Virus record (IMG/VR): IMGVR_UViG_3300050821_010655
Location: 1-64,000 of that record
DNA: 64,000 nucleotides
Origin: a virus
Strand: one strand, 5' to 3'
Made by a program: the position numbers and the translations under genes. Below, piece after piece: positions 1 through 7,252 of the stretch. How positions within the stretch are numbered: the stretch's first letter is position 1; the number at the start of each line of letters is the position of its first letter. The notes below the pieces were generated by a model. The model had not been told where the DNA came from. It saw only the letters and a program-made list of their open reading frames with translations, and did not search any database.

Positions 1-2
1 CG

Positions 3-19
3 CGCCCACGGAGGAAAAG
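3..19 (+). repeat. First copy of 17-nt ribosome-binding leader
   Basis: CGCCCACGGAGGAAAAG at 3-19 is repeated exactly at 242-258. Each copy lies directly upstream of an ATGAG start (22 and 267) and supplies a strong Shine-Dalgarno sequence. The second copy is inside the 3' end of the first gene. Confidence 0.8.
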
Positions 20-21
20 AA

Positions 22-270
22 ATGAGATGGCAACGACCAACTGCGGCACAAACGACCGTTCGGCTTGTGGAACTTGATGCGTGGAATGTCGCGCACCCGA
101 TTGGAACAGCGGTCGAAGTCACTCGCGACGATGGAAGTCTTTTTGAAAGCAAAACTCGGAGCGCCGCTTGGCTGATTGGTTCTGTGCCAGTTGTGCAAGT
201 CGAGGGCATTTCGGGTTGCTACGCTCTAAGCCGAGTTCACACGCCCACGGAGGAAAAGCCGACGCCATGA
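22..270 (+). CDS. Small conserved phage-type protein, function unknown
   Basis: An 82-residue protein beginning at the window edge. A strong Shine-Dalgarno run (GGAGGAAAAG) sits just before the ATG, which supports this start. The C-terminal half has a pattern I recognise from small phage proteins of unknown function (TRSAAWLIG then VVQVEGISGCYAL), with no catalytic motif visible. The stop overlaps the next start as ATGA, so translation is probably coupled. The same 17-nt ribosome-binding leader recurs before the next gene. Function is not known to me; that it is a real gene is well supported by the overlap and the start signal. Confidence 0.75.
   Translation: MRWQRPTAAQTTVRLVELDAWNVAHPIGTAVEVTRDDGSLFESKTRSAAWLIGSVPVVQVEGISGCYALSRVHTPTEEKPTP
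242..258 (+). repeat. Second copy of 17-nt ribosome-binding leader
   Basis: Exact copy of 3-19. It lies in the last codons of the preceding gene and places GGAGGAAAAG about 8 nt before the ATG at 267, which decides that start over the in-frame upstream ATG at 168. Confidence 0.8.
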
Positions 271-785
271 GTTACCGCATCATTGGATTCACCGGCACCC
301 GTCACGGCTGCACCTTTGCCCAATTATTGGGATTGGGTGAGGTCATTGAAGAATTAAAACCCAAAGAAACGCATTCGGGCGATTGCGTTGGGGCCGACTT
401 GGAGTTTATCAAAAAGATTGAGGAATATGAGTTGGACAACAACCACTCGGTCTATACCGTTAGCCACCCGCCAATCAATAGCAGTCTGCGAGCCGAATAT
501 CGCTATAACCATCAATGCCAGCCACGTCCTTATTTGGACCGCAACAAAGACATTGTGGACTCGTGCGATCTGCTGATTGCCTGTCCGCACACCAAGGAAG
601 AAGGCGCAGGCGGCACCTGGCACACCGTGCGGTATGCCCGCAAGCAAAAGAAGCCCATCATCATTATTTACCCTGACGGAGCCTATGTTATCGATCCGCT
701 GGAGGACGAGACTTCTGAAGTGACCAAGGAACAATGGCAATATCTGCTGAAACAAACACAAACAACCAAAGGAAAAACCACATAA
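267..785 (+). CDS. SLOG/DprA-like Rossmann nucleotide-binding protein
   Basis: A 172-residue protein. The N-terminal GFTGTRHG, the central SGDCVGADLEF, the RNKDIVDSCDLLIACP segment and the later GTWHTVRYARKQKKPIIII follow the SLOG (YspA/DprA-like) Rossmann pattern, in which a glycine-rich turn and a second GxW/GT turn hold a nucleotide or nucleotide-derived ligand. Start chosen at 267 because it overlaps the previous stop (ATGA) and has a perfect ribosome-binding leader; an in-frame ATG at 168 lies inside the first gene. The next gene begins right after the stop. In phages, SLOG proteins are linked to nucleotide signalling or DNA processing, but the role here is unknown. Confidence 0.7.
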   Translation: MSYRIIGFTGTRHGCTFAQLLGLGEVIEELKPKETHSGDCVGADLEFIKKIEEYELDNNHSVYTVSHPPINSSLRAEYRYNHQCQPRPYLDRNKDIVDSCDLLIACPHTKEEGAGGTWHTVRYARKQKKPIIIIYPDGAYVIDPLEDETSEVTKEQWQYLLKQTQTTKGKTT

Positions 786-1739
786 ATGAAAGCCAAGACA
801 ATCAATGCAATCCTGTGCAAGAAGTTCGACAACTTTTTAGAGTCAATCGAAGATTCCGCCGTTAAAGAGGTGCTGAACAAAAACAGCATTATCACCGGGG
901 GTTCAATCGTCTCCATGCTGCTCAATCAGAACGTAAATGATTACGACATCTATCTTCGCACCGAGGAAGCGGCTCTGGCGGTCGCCAAATATTACGTGGA
1001 TCAATTCAAGAAAAACCCACCCACAACCTTCAAGGGCAGCAACGGCGCGAACGTGGTCGAAATCACCGTGGAGTCCAAACCAAGGGTAAGAATCAAAATC
1101 AAGTCGGCTGGCATTGCGGGTGAGCAGGGCGCGGATAACTACCAGTACTTTGAACAAATACCCGATGCCGAAACCGCAGGGTCCGAAGCCGAAGAATTTG
1201 TTTCTCGCGCCACCGGACACGCTACTGCGCTGGACGAAGAACCTGCCGCCAAGTTGGAGAAAGAAGAGGGCAAGAAATACCGTCCGGTGTTCATCACAGA
1301 CAACGCCATTACACTCTCTAACAAAATCCAGATCGTGATTCGGTTTTATGGCGAGGTGGAGGAGATTCACAAGAATTACGATTTTTGTCATTGTACGTGC
1401 GCGTGGTCATCATGGGACAGGAAACTTACCCTGCGCCAAGACGCCTTAGAATCCATCTTGGCAAAGGAGTTGCGCTATATGGGGAGTCTCTACCCGATTT
1501 GCTCAGTCATTCGCACCCGCAAGTTCCTCGCCCAAGGTTGGACCATTAACGCCGGTCAGTATCTCAAGATGTGCTGGCAAATCAGCAAACTGGATTTAAC
1601 AGACATAAATGTGCTGATCGATCAGCTTGTCGGCGTCGATGCGGCTTATTGGGGTCACGTTATAGAGGCGCTAAGAAAAACCGATCTTAAGACTGTGGAT
1701 TCCACTTACATTGCGACGATTATTGACAAAATATTCTGA
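786..1739 (+). CDS. Nucleotidyltransferase-like protein
   Basis: A 317-residue protein starting immediately after the preceding stop. Residues 36-60 contain ITGGSIVSMLL followed by NDYDIYL, the GGS...DxD arrangement of the polymerase-beta-like nucleotidyltransferase superfamily, where the two aspartates bind metal. A charged linker near residues 125-165 separates this from a C-terminal part (ITLSNKIQIVIRFYGEVEEIHKNYDFCHC) that resembles phage proteins in which the same fold is completed by a helical domain. Substrate is unknown; it could modify RNA, nucleotide or protein. Family assignment is from motifs only. Confidence 0.6.
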   Translation: MKAKTINAILCKKFDNFLESIEDSAVKEVLNKNSIITGGSIVSMLLNQNVNDYDIYLRTEEAALAVAKYYVDQFKKNPPTTFKGSNGANVVEITVESKPRVRIKIKSAGIAGEQGADNYQYFEQIPDAETAGSEAEEFVSRATGHATALDEEPAAKLEKEEGKKYRPVFITDNAITLSNKIQIVIRFYGEVEEIHKNYDFCHCTCAWSSWDRKLTLRQDALESILAKELRYMGSLYPICSVIRTRKFLAQGWTINAGQYLKMCWQISKLDLTDINVLIDQLVGVDAAYWGHVIEALRKTDLKTVDSTYIATIIDKIF

Positions 1740-1758
1740 TCGCTGCTATCTTGTTCCT

Positions 1759-1845
1759 GCTTAGACACTGTGAAAACAGTTCAACCAAATTTGCCCCGCC
1801 TGCGGGCCGGACGTTCCGGCACTCGCCTTAACACAGCGTCTAAGC
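1759..1845. repeat. Imperfect inverted repeat with inner hairpins
   Basis: GCTTAGACACTGTG (1759-1772) and CACAGCGTCTAAGC (1832-1845) pair over 14 bp with one G-T-type mismatch. Between them lie two small hairpins, CCCG/CGGG (1795-1806) and CCGGA/TCCGG (1807-1819). The element ends 31 nt before the homing endonuclease start. No U-run follows, so it is not an obvious terminator; it may be a folded RNA or recombination-related element. Confidence 0.55.
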
Positions 1846-1875
1846 ACCGTGAGGCGGGCGATTTCGGGAACAAAA

Positions 1876-2562
1876 ATGTATTCCATTTACACCATCACAA
1901 ATCGGATTAATGACAAACAGTACGTTGGAATTACTAAAAACCCAGAACAAAGATGGAAATGGCACAGGTGTGCAAGACGAAACTACAGAGATAATGATCG
2001 CCCTCTGTATCGAGCAATAGCCAAATATGGAATTTCAAATTTCAGGTTTAAGATTATTAAAAAAGCCCGCACACTTAATCTGGCAAACGCTTTGGAAATA
2101 AAAATGATTAAAGAATTGGACACATTTAGAAATGGGTATAATGCCACTACTGGCGGAGATGGATCTTCTGGGTGTCCTGCAACTCCTGAACGAAAACTTA
2201 AAATTTCATTGTCTAAAATTGGGAAACCACGTTCCCCTGAAACAATTGAAAAAATGCGTACTGCTGCTACTGGCCGCCCATGCCCAGAACATGTCAAAGC
2301 ATACTTTCGTAAACTTTACAAAAATCGTTATGTATCCCCTGAAACCAGAATTAAACTCTCCCGCATTAACAAAGGCAGGCATTGGCCACTGGAAATGCGA
2401 AAGCGAATCAGTGCCACACTAACAGGCAGAAAACTACCATTAAAAGTTAGACTTAAAATAGGACACGCCAACACTGGTCAAAAACGATCCAAAGAAGCCA
2501 GAAAAAAGATGTCCATAGCAGCAACATTGAGAGAAAAATCAAAAAGATTGTTACGTCATTAA
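1876..2562 (+). CDS. GIY-YIG homing endonuclease with NUMOD3-like repeats
   Basis: A 228-residue protein. Residues 1-90 carry the GIY-YIG nuclease core: YSIYTITN...KQYVGITKNPEQRW, then a catalytic region ending GYNATTGGDGSSG. The C-terminal half has several short repeats of the NUMOD3 type (ERKLKISLSKIGK, PETIEKMRTAATG, PETRIKLSRINKGR, LEMRKRISATLTGR), which bind DNA modularly. The ATG at 1876 directly precedes the nuclease core; a GTG at 1849 would add nine residues. The gene is visibly more AT-rich than its neighbours, as expected for a mobile gene. It is probably a free-standing homing endonuclease; no intron boundaries are evident. Confidence 0.9.
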   Translation: MYSIYTITNRINDKQYVGITKNPEQRWKWHRCARRNYRDNDRPLYRAIAKYGISNFRFKIIKKARTLNLANALEIKMIKELDTFRNGYNATTGGDGSSGCPATPERKLKISLSKIGKPRSPETIEKMRTAATGRPCPEHVKAYFRKLYKNRYVSPETRIKLSRINKGRHWPLEMRKRISATLTGRKLPLKVRLKIGHANTGQKRSKEARKKMSIAATLREKSKRLLRH

Positions 2563-2580
2563 ACCGCAAACGAAAGGAAC
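2562..2580 (+). promoter_or_regulatory. Recurring 19-nt translation leader, copy 1
   Basis: AAACCGCAAACGAAAGGAA just before the ATG at 2584. Near-identical elements precede minus-strand genes at 14937, 20166, 21480 and 26369. GAAAGGA can act as a Shine-Dalgarno sequence, but the conserved upstream AAACCRCA part suggests an additional regulatory role. Confidence 0.6.
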
Positions 2581-2583
2581 CAC

Positions 2584-2733
2584 ATGAACCACCTCCGCAA
2601 ACACTGGGCATTTTACGCCGTCCTGATTCTGGGACCAACTCTGTGCCTCACATTAGGAACGCAAGGAAGGCTCCCCGCTTTTACCCTGCTCACTGGCTGG
2701 CTGTTGGGCAGGCATTTTGGAAACCCCACATGA
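2584..2733 (+). CDS. Small membrane protein, unknown function
   Basis: A 49-residue reading frame with a good ribosome-binding leader (GAAAGGAACCAC then ATG). It begins with a short basic segment (MNHLRKHW) followed by two hydrophobic stretches (FYAVLILGPTLCLTL and AFTLLTGWLLG), so it probably sits in the membrane. The next gene starts just after its stop. It has no recognisable family. The start signal and spacing to both neighbours make it likely to be expressed, despite its size. Confidence 0.55.
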   Translation: MNHLRKHWAFYAVLILGPTLCLTLGTQGRLPAFTLLTGWLLGRHFGNPT

Positions 2734-2739
2734 TGCGCC

Positions 2740-2970
2740 ATGCCTTCCCCCGCCGCTTACTATCGGCATTACCGCAAGCACAACCACACCGGACGGCGCT
2801 GCCCCTGCGGACGACCGATGATAGCCTGCAAGGCGAGCGTGCCGATCTGTCAACACTGTCTGGAAATAGAAAATTCCAAGTGGTGGCACAACAATATGGA
2901 GGGCATGCCTGAGCCGGTGCTGGGCGAAATGGAACCGTTTAAAATCCACTGCAATATCGAAAACTTATGA
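2740..2970 (+). CDS. Small Cys-rich protein, possible zinc ribbon
   Basis: A 76-residue protein with CPCGRPMIACK and CQHCLE, giving paired cysteines at about residues 22-24 and 37-40 that could bind one zinc. The last codons overlap the start of the sliding-clamp-like gene (ATGA at 2967-2970), implying translational coupling. The N-terminus is basic (YYRHYRKHNHTGRR). No family is recognised. It may bind nucleic acid or a partner protein, but that is inference from the zinc-ribbon pattern alone. Confidence 0.65.
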   Translation: MPSPAAYYRHYRKHNHTGRRCPCGRPMIACKASVPICQHCLEIENSKWWHNNMEGMPEPVLGEMEPFKIHCNIENL

Positions 2971-3563
2971 TTGAATTTAGCATTGACATCAAAATCCTGA
3001 GAGCCATGAGCCACCTGTGCGGCACCGACGAGTCGCGCTATGTGTTAATGGGATTACTGGTTGAACTGGCGGACGACATAAAGGTGGTCGCCACCGACGG
3101 CAGGCGGTTGGGTGTCTATCGAATCAACACAAAGCCGGAAGCAAAAGGACGGTTTGTCTTTCCCACCTACTGGTTGCCGTGGGTTAAACCACCAACTATT
3201 CCAACCCTCATAAAAGTGGATGGTGAGAAATTTACTGTCTATGATCTGAATAATAACTGCGACATCACAGGAAACCTGATTGACGTGCAGTATCCCAAGT
3301 GGGATCAAGTAATCCCCCAAGGCGCAACCTCGCAGGTAGGGCAAATCAATTTCTCCACTTTTTTAGCCGAAGGATTCTTAAAGGTTGCTGAAACACTTGG
3401 CGGCAACTCTCATGTCTGTATCTACCCGCATGGAAAGGGTCAGCAATTCTCCATCCATATCCCCGACCACCCCAACTTCTATGGCACATTGATGGGGCTT
3501 AGAAATTCTGACGACCCACACACCATTCCCAACTGGCTTCAACCCAAAACCCAAAATGTTTAA
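2967..3563 (+). CDS. Compact DnaN-like sliding clamp
   Basis: A 198-residue protein with signatures of the bacterial beta clamp. VVATDGRRLGVYR (about residues 36-48) matches the ATDGHRL element of DnaN, and VQYPKWDQVIP (about 111-121) matches the YPDYxxVIP element that follows in the next domain. The C-terminus (FYGTLMGLR) resembles the final strand that in DnaN ends in MPMRL. Full DnaN is about 370 residues in three domains, so this would be a shortened two-domain version, needing a higher-order oligomer to form a ring. It overlaps both neighbours by a few bases. The role as processivity factor is inferred; no polymerase gene is in the window. Confidence 0.6.
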   Translation: MIEFSIDIKILRAMSHLCGTDESRYVLMGLLVELADDIKVVATDGRRLGVYRINTKPEAKGRFVFPTYWLPWVKPPTIPTLIKVDGEKFTVYDLNNNCDITGNLIDVQYPKWDQVIPQGATSQVGQINFSTFLAEGFLKVAETLGGNSHVCIYPHGKGQQFSIHIPDHPNFYGTLMGLRNSDDPHTIPNWLQPKTQNV

Positions 3564-4011
3564 ACACACTTGCACACACTACACTGGCGGACTGGACGAC
3601 CTGCGTTGCGAGGCGGGCGTGGAGTACGCCTCAGTCACACCCCACCCCAACGCTAAAGGCAGCGCCTACCGCAAGCCCTGCATCCTGTGGGACAAGACAG
3701 GTCGCCCAATGTCAGAGTTCCAAAAGCAAGAGTGGTCCAAGCGCGGACACTGCCCCAAGTTCAAGCTGCCGACTGAACAAGAGACGGCTGAGTTTGAGGT
3801 TCAGACCACCAACTTGATCATGCGGCTCAACAAGGCTCAGCCACTCATCAGCCAGGTCCAGCGCGAGCACAAGGGAGAGTGCTGGCAGGGCGTCTTTGAC
3901 TGTCCGGCTTGCGGGGCCAGCCAGAGTCTTGTGCTGGGCGTGGCGAGCAATGGGCATACGCACGGGCGGTGCAAGAGTGGTGGCGGGGAATGTTTGAATT
4001 GGATCGACTGA
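3556..4011 (+). CDS. Cys-rich zinc-binding protein, unknown function
   Basis: A 151-residue protein. The N-terminus (CTHYTGGLDDLRCEAGV...YRKPC) and the C-terminus (FDCPACGASQSL...GRCKSGGGECLNW) each carry cysteines spaced as in zinc ribbons; a similar CxHYxG...C pattern occurs in other phage proteins. It overlaps the clamp-like gene by 8 nt and the following gene by TGATG. No catalytic motif is visible. A role as a small DNA- or RNA-associated factor is possible but not shown. Confidence 0.7.
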   Translation: MFKHTCTHYTGGLDDLRCEAGVEYASVTPHPNAKGSAYRKPCILWDKTGRPMSEFQKQEWSKRGHCPKFKLPTEQETAEFEVQTTNLIMRLNKAQPLISQVQREHKGECWQGVFDCPACGASQSLVLGVASNGHTHGRCKSGGGECLNWID

Positions 4012-4412
4012 TGAAAACCACCCCACCCAACCAATACCGCCGCCGAGGGATCGAAATGGGACGCTGGTATTCCGACGATAGTTACGGCATGAACGGCGCG
4101 TTCTCCATACCGCTCAACGGCTTTGGGCACAAGGTGGTCGCCAACTGCATTGTGTCGGACGGACGATGTGAGGATGAAGCACCTGCCTTTGCTGGCTGGG
4201 AGCATGTGTCGGTCCATATGGTGGAGTTTGGGAAGCAGAAAACCCCAACGTGGGACCAGATGTGCGTGGTCAAAGATATGTTTTGGGAGCCGGAGGAATG
4301 TTGCGTGCAATATCACCCTGCTAAGTCTCAATACGTTTGCGATCACGATCATGTGCTTCACATCTGGAAATGGCGCGACGGCTTTCCGACGCCGCCAATA
4401 ATTCTTGTATGA
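4011..4412 (+). CDS. DUF7694-like conserved phage protein
   Basis: A 133-residue protein. The chain WYSDDSYGMNGAFSIP, then GWEHVSVHM, TPTWDQMCVVKDMFW, then VQYHPAKSQYVCDH and LHIWK matches a widespread phage protein of unknown function that I recall as DUF7694. The start at 4011 overlaps the previous stop (TGATG), and an in-frame upstream ATG at 3909 lies deep inside the preceding gene. The next gene starts at 4409 by ATGA overlap. The family is common next to replication genes, but its function is not established. Confidence 0.75.
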   Translation: MKTTPPNQYRRRGIEMGRWYSDDSYGMNGAFSIPLNGFGHKVVANCIVSDGRCEDEAPAFAGWEHVSVHMVEFGKQKTPTWDQMCVVKDMFWEPEECCVQYHPAKSQYVCDHDHVLHIWKWRDGFPTPPIILV

Positions 4413-4801
4413 AAACTCTACACAAAATAAATGACCGATACGTCGCTCTCGCCATGAAACAGTATGGCAGCAGTTTTGTCATGCGACTTGGCGATGCCGT
4501 ACTGCACGCGGACTCCGAGAATCTTCAAATCATTAAAAATTCCTTTCCGACTATTCGGAAATTTTACACCAAGGCGGTTCAGCAGGACTTGATTGAATTC
4601 GCCGCCAAGAAACTACACATCGCAAACTTTGATACTCCATTCAGTATCCCAAATCCACCACCTGATGGAGAAAACCCATCCACTGTTGGCGTGGGAACAG
4701 TGTTCAAGAATTGCAATGTGTGTAGACGATCATTAAGAAGGCGGGATGAATTCGCGGCAGGCATGTGCGCGATCTGTGCCAACGAGGAGATACCTGAATA
4801 A
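4409..4801 (+). CDS. Hypothetical protein with C-terminal zinc ribbon
   Basis: A 130-residue protein starting in the previous stop (ATGA). The N-terminal 80 residues are of mixed charge with no known motif; the C-terminus has CNVCRRSLRRRDEFAAGMCAIC, a CxxC...CxxC zinc ribbon. It belongs to the run of small zinc-ribbon genes on this strand. Function is unknown. The 25-nt gap to the next gene is the largest in this part of the cluster. Confidence 0.65.
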   Translation: MKTLHKINDRYVALAMKQYGSSFVMRLGDAVLHADSENLQIIKNSFPTIRKFYTKAVQQDLIEFAAKKLHIANFDTPFSIPNPPPDGENPSTVGVGTVFKNCNVCRRSLRRRDEFAAGMCAICANEEIPE

Positions 4802-4826
4802 CTAAATGCTATATTACTCGTGACTT

Positions 4827-5102
4827 ATGAAGAAGATAATCTTTACCATCATTTACATGCTGCCGGGAATCGTTCTTTTTATCAGCTACAAACCGAGATG
4901 GGGGAAAACTGTTTGGCACCTTCTTGTGGGTTGTATCTTATGGCCTTTTATATTGTTTCCACCTATAGAGTGGTGGAGGCAACTGATAAAGCAACGTAGA
5001 TTTCCTCCAGTGCCTCCAAAACGACCCAAGATTGGCGAGTGGCATCCAGATAGCTTTTGTCCACCAAAGCCACATCGGAATGGAAACAACCAATATCCAT
5101 GA
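4827..5102 (+). CDS. Small membrane protein
   Basis: A 91-residue protein with two hydrophobic segments: IIFTIIYMLPGIVLFIS (about residues 4-20) and LLVGCILWPFILFPPI (about 32-47). These are followed by a basic, proline-rich cytoplasmic-type tail (RRFPPVPPKRPK). No family is recognised. It might modify the host membrane early in infection, but nothing beyond topology is visible. Confidence 0.6.
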   Translation: MKKIIFTIIYMLPGIVLFISYKPRWGKTVWHLLVGCILWPFILFPPIEWWRQLIKQRRFPPVPPKRPKIGEWHPDSFCPPKPHRNGNNQYP

Positions 5103-5238
5103 ATTTGTGAGCCGCTGTTGCCATGTAGGGTTGTCGCTTGAACCGCTGTGTAAGGTTTGCTGTGGGGGTTGTGGAAAGCACGAACCCGATCCACTGCACA
5201 TTTCTAAGATGAATAAACACCAGAAAGGAACTCCGTGA
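5080..5238 (+). CDS. Possible small Cys-rich protein
   Basis: A 52-residue frame that begins inside the end of the membrane-protein gene (ATG at 5080) and ends in a GTGA overlap with the next gene. It has clustered cysteines (SRCCHVG, CKVCCGGCGKHE), compatible with a zinc site. It fills the space between two better-supported genes and the end coupling is good, but its small size leaves it uncertain. Confidence 0.4.
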   Translation: METTNIHEFVSRCCHVGLSLEPLCKVCCGGCGKHEPDPLHISKMNKHQKGTP

Positions 5239-5621
5239 AACAAAAACTTGTTTGGAGATTTTGGTGCGAGCATTGCCACAAAGGCGGGTGCGGCAAGTGG
5301 CAGATGGAGCGCCACGAAAAGCATTGCACGCTCAACCCCAACCGCGAGTGCCGCATGTGTGGCGATAGAGGGCGAGACTATGCTCAATTAGCTCAAGAGC
5401 TTTCCAAGTATTCCAGGAATTACTCGTTTGACGAAGATCACTGTTCTATTAGCAAGAAAGGAGTCGATTGGTTACGCAAGGAGTTGGATGGGTGCCCTGC
5501 CTGCATGCTGGCGGTCCTGCGAATGGGCAAGATGTGGAATAACGATTGGCAGTACAAAACAGAACATGAGGCGTGGTGGACCGAGCGCAACTCTGAATAC
5601 CTAGAAAACGCAGGATACTAA
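5235..5621 (+). CDS. Zinc-finger-like small protein
   Basis: A 128-residue protein using a GTG start that overlaps the previous stop (GTGA). It has CEHCHKGGCGKWQMERHEKHC, a C2H2-like arrangement, then CRMCGDRG and CPACM, giving up to three cysteine pairs. The stop overlaps the next start (TAATG). Nucleic acid binding is plausible; the exact family is not recognised. Confidence 0.65.
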   Translation: MKQKLVWRFWCEHCHKGGCGKWQMERHEKHCTLNPNRECRMCGDRGRDYAQLAQELSKYSRNYSFDEDHCSISKKGVDWLRKELDGCPACMLAVLRMGKMWNNDWQYKTEHEAWWTERNSEYLENAGY

Positions 5622-5818
5622 TGAAAAGAAATAATACAATCAAACCTAATCTGACAAAAACAAAAATAGTAGTTGATTCCGCGGTCAATTGCATTTGGCT
5701 GAAGATCAGTTTGCAAAATAACAGCCAAGTAAATGTGATGTTATGGACCAATGAAGTTGATAAGCTAGTCGAAGTTTTGAAAAAAACTCTGGCACATTGT
5801 GGACATTGGACAATATGA
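5621..5818 (+). CDS. Small hypothetical protein
   Basis: A 65-residue protein in the coupled run, starting in the previous stop (TAATG) and ending in an ATGA overlap with the next gene. It is noticeably AT-rich and lysine/asparagine-rich at the N-terminus (MKRNNTIKPNLTKTK), then VNCIWLKISL and TNEVDKLVEVLKKTL. No motif is recognised. Confidence 0.55.
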   Translation: MKRNNTIKPNLTKTKIVVDSAVNCIWLKISLQNNSQVNVMLWTNEVDKLVEVLKKTLAHCGHWTI

Positions 5819-6072
5819 ACGAAGAACCCGATCCCCTTAAAACCGTTGGCAATGCCCGCCTCTGTGCTTGGGCGACCTCCGAGTGCTCCTGCCGTATCCA
5901 ATCCCGTGACCCGGCGCTGACCAAGAAGTTGAAACGCCTGCCCGACTGCACTCAAGTTGGCTACAGCGTCACCAAAGGCTATCTGCGCCTCTTTGCCATG
6001 CCCTACCACCTGAACTGGGTAGAGTTGAATGTAGTGAATCGACTGCTGGCCGAGAACCCCTCAATTTCCTAG
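5815..6072 (+). CDS. Small hypothetical protein
   Basis: An 85-residue protein starting at the ATG that overlaps the previous stop; an in-frame ATG six codons upstream would lie in the previous gene. Contains three cysteines near the N-terminus (ARLCAWATSECSC) and KLKRLPDCTQVGYSVTKGYLRLF. No family recognised. Followed by a 49-nt gap before the secreted-protein gene. Confidence 0.55.
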   Translation: MNEEPDPLKTVGNARLCAWATSECSCRIQSRDPALTKKLKRLPDCTQVGYSVTKGYLRLFAMPYHLNWVELNVVNRLLAENPSIS

Positions 6073-6121
6073 GAAAAACGAAGGTCTTAAACCCCAAATT
6101 GCCCCACACCAAGCCCAAACC

Positions 6122-6535
6122 ATGAAAACCTACCTGACTGCCTTCCTGTTCGCCCTCGCCCTTCCCGCCCTCTCGCAACCCCTCCCCGGCTACCTCCAAC
6201 AAGCCAAGCGAGTGAGTGTCAGTGGCACGGTTACCGCCGTCAACGCCAGCCAAATTGTGGTGAGCAATGCCGTGACCAGCCTCAGCCAGGGATCGACCAC
6301 GACCTTCAGGCGGGTGAATGGCAGGCTAACTCCTGTGGAGGTGCCGGGAAGGCCGGTCGCGGTCACAACGCCGTGCTATACATATTTACGAGGTTACCCT
6401 GCTTGGACCCAGGTAAAGGTTGGCGACAAGATGAGCATCTCGGATTACTGCTATTTGGTCGGGGAGGGCGGGGGCGTACGAACTGTTCAGTACTGGGTGA
6501 CGACCAATGTGGTGCCGAGGAAGGTGTGGCGCTAA
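6122..6535 (+). CDS. Secreted protein with Sec signal peptide, unknown function
   Basis: A 137-residue protein. Residues 1-19 (MKTYLTAFLFALALPALSQ) form a clear signal peptide with a likely cleavage site after LSQ. The mature part is beta-rich (VSVSGTVTAVNASQIVVSN, then DKMSISDYCYLVG) and could be a small OB-like barrel. It is the last gene of the plus-strand cluster; its stop overlaps the stop of the convergent resolvase gene by two bases. A periplasmic role is likely; the target is unknown. Confidence 0.65.
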   Translation: MKTYLTAFLFALALPALSQPLPGYLQQAKRVSVSGTVTAVNASQIVVSNAVTSLSQGSTTTFRRVNGRLTPVEVPGRPVAVTTPCYTYLRGYPAWTQVKVGDKMSISDYCYLVGEGGGVRTVQYWVTTNVVPRKVWR

Positions 6536-6996
6536 CCGCCATTCAGCCCAAGCGTAGCCTTAGCCAAGTCCAGCACCCAAAGGGCGTCCGCCTGATCGTG
6601 GCTCTCAATCTGAACCTTGGGCCATTTCTTCCTTGCCGCCGAAATCATCTTGTCCTTATTGGCGTTGCCTTTGCCAGTCGCCTGCTTCTTTACCTCGCTG
6701 GGTGAGAACCCGCGATATTCAATATGGTTGTCCTCGGCCCATAACTTTATTACTCCCTGAATTTCACTTTGAACCACTAGCGCACCGGCTGTCATTGGTC
6801 CTGAAAATCGGGCTGCTTCAAAGACACACAGTTCAAATGGACAGTCTTTAAGCAATTCGGTGAGCTTGCCCCTCAATCGAATCAACTTCATTCCCTTGGA
6901 CTCATCTCGACGAGTGGATAGATCCCAAGTGCCAGAGATGCCGCAGGAGTGGGCGAAACCGCAGTGAGTTGCAGGGTCAAGAGCTAATATATTCAC
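6532..6996 (-). CDS. RuvC-like Holliday junction resolvase
   Basis: A 154-residue protein with the RuvC/RNase H fold layout: ILALDPATHCGFAH at the N-terminus gives the first catalytic Asp, LCVFEAARF near residue 58 gives the Glu, and ESHDQADALWVLDLA near the C-terminus gives the final Asp pair. The family cuts four-way DNA junctions and phages use it to resolve replicating or packaged DNA. It is the last gene of the long minus-strand replication run, ending tail-to-tail with the plus-strand cluster. Its start overlaps the next gene upstream. Confidence 0.85.
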   Translation of the reverse strand: MNILALDPATHCGFAHSCGISGTWDLSTRRDESKGMKLIRLRGKLTELLKDCPFELCVFEAARFSGPMTAGALVVQSEIQGVIKLWAEDNHIEYRGFSPSEVKKQATGKGNANKDKMISAARKKWPKVQIESHDQADALWVLDLAKATLGLNGG

Positions 6997-7202
6997 TTGC
7001 CGTTCGCCTTCTTCTTAATCTGGTTTTGCAATCGTTGATACTTCGCTTTCCACTTCCGATGGTACGCACAAAACGACGTGTGTTCATCCTGCGGTTTGCC
7101 GCAAAGAATGCACCCGCCCTTAGCCTTCTGCCGCAACTGCCACCTGGCTTGGCGGGAAATCTTAAGGTCGCTGAACTCATCTTTAATTTGCGTCGTAGCC
7201 AT
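6993..7202 (-). CDS. Small Cys/His protein, degenerate HNH-like
   Basis: A 69-residue protein taken from the ATG giving MATTQIKDEFSD; a longer frame to 7289 would run into the preceding gene. RQKAKGGCILCGKPQDEHTS followed by FCAYHRKWKAKYQ gives two cysteine pairs or C/H pairs like those in small phage HNH-type zinc proteins. The active-site His pattern of a full HNH nuclease is not complete. It overlaps the resolvase start by four bases. Confidence 0.55.
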   Translation of the reverse strand: MATTQIKDEFSDLKISRQARWQLRQKAKGGCILCGKPQDEHTSFCAYHRKWKAKYQRLQNQIKKKANGK

Positions 7203-7252
7203 GTGGTTAAGATAACAGGAAGTCAAGCATGGAGTCAATACAACTCTACGAT

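Noticed and set aside
1759-1845. Resemblance to an integron attC site
   Set aside because: Ends read CTTAGAC/GTCTAAG rather than the RYYYAAC/GTTRRRY required, and no integrase is present.
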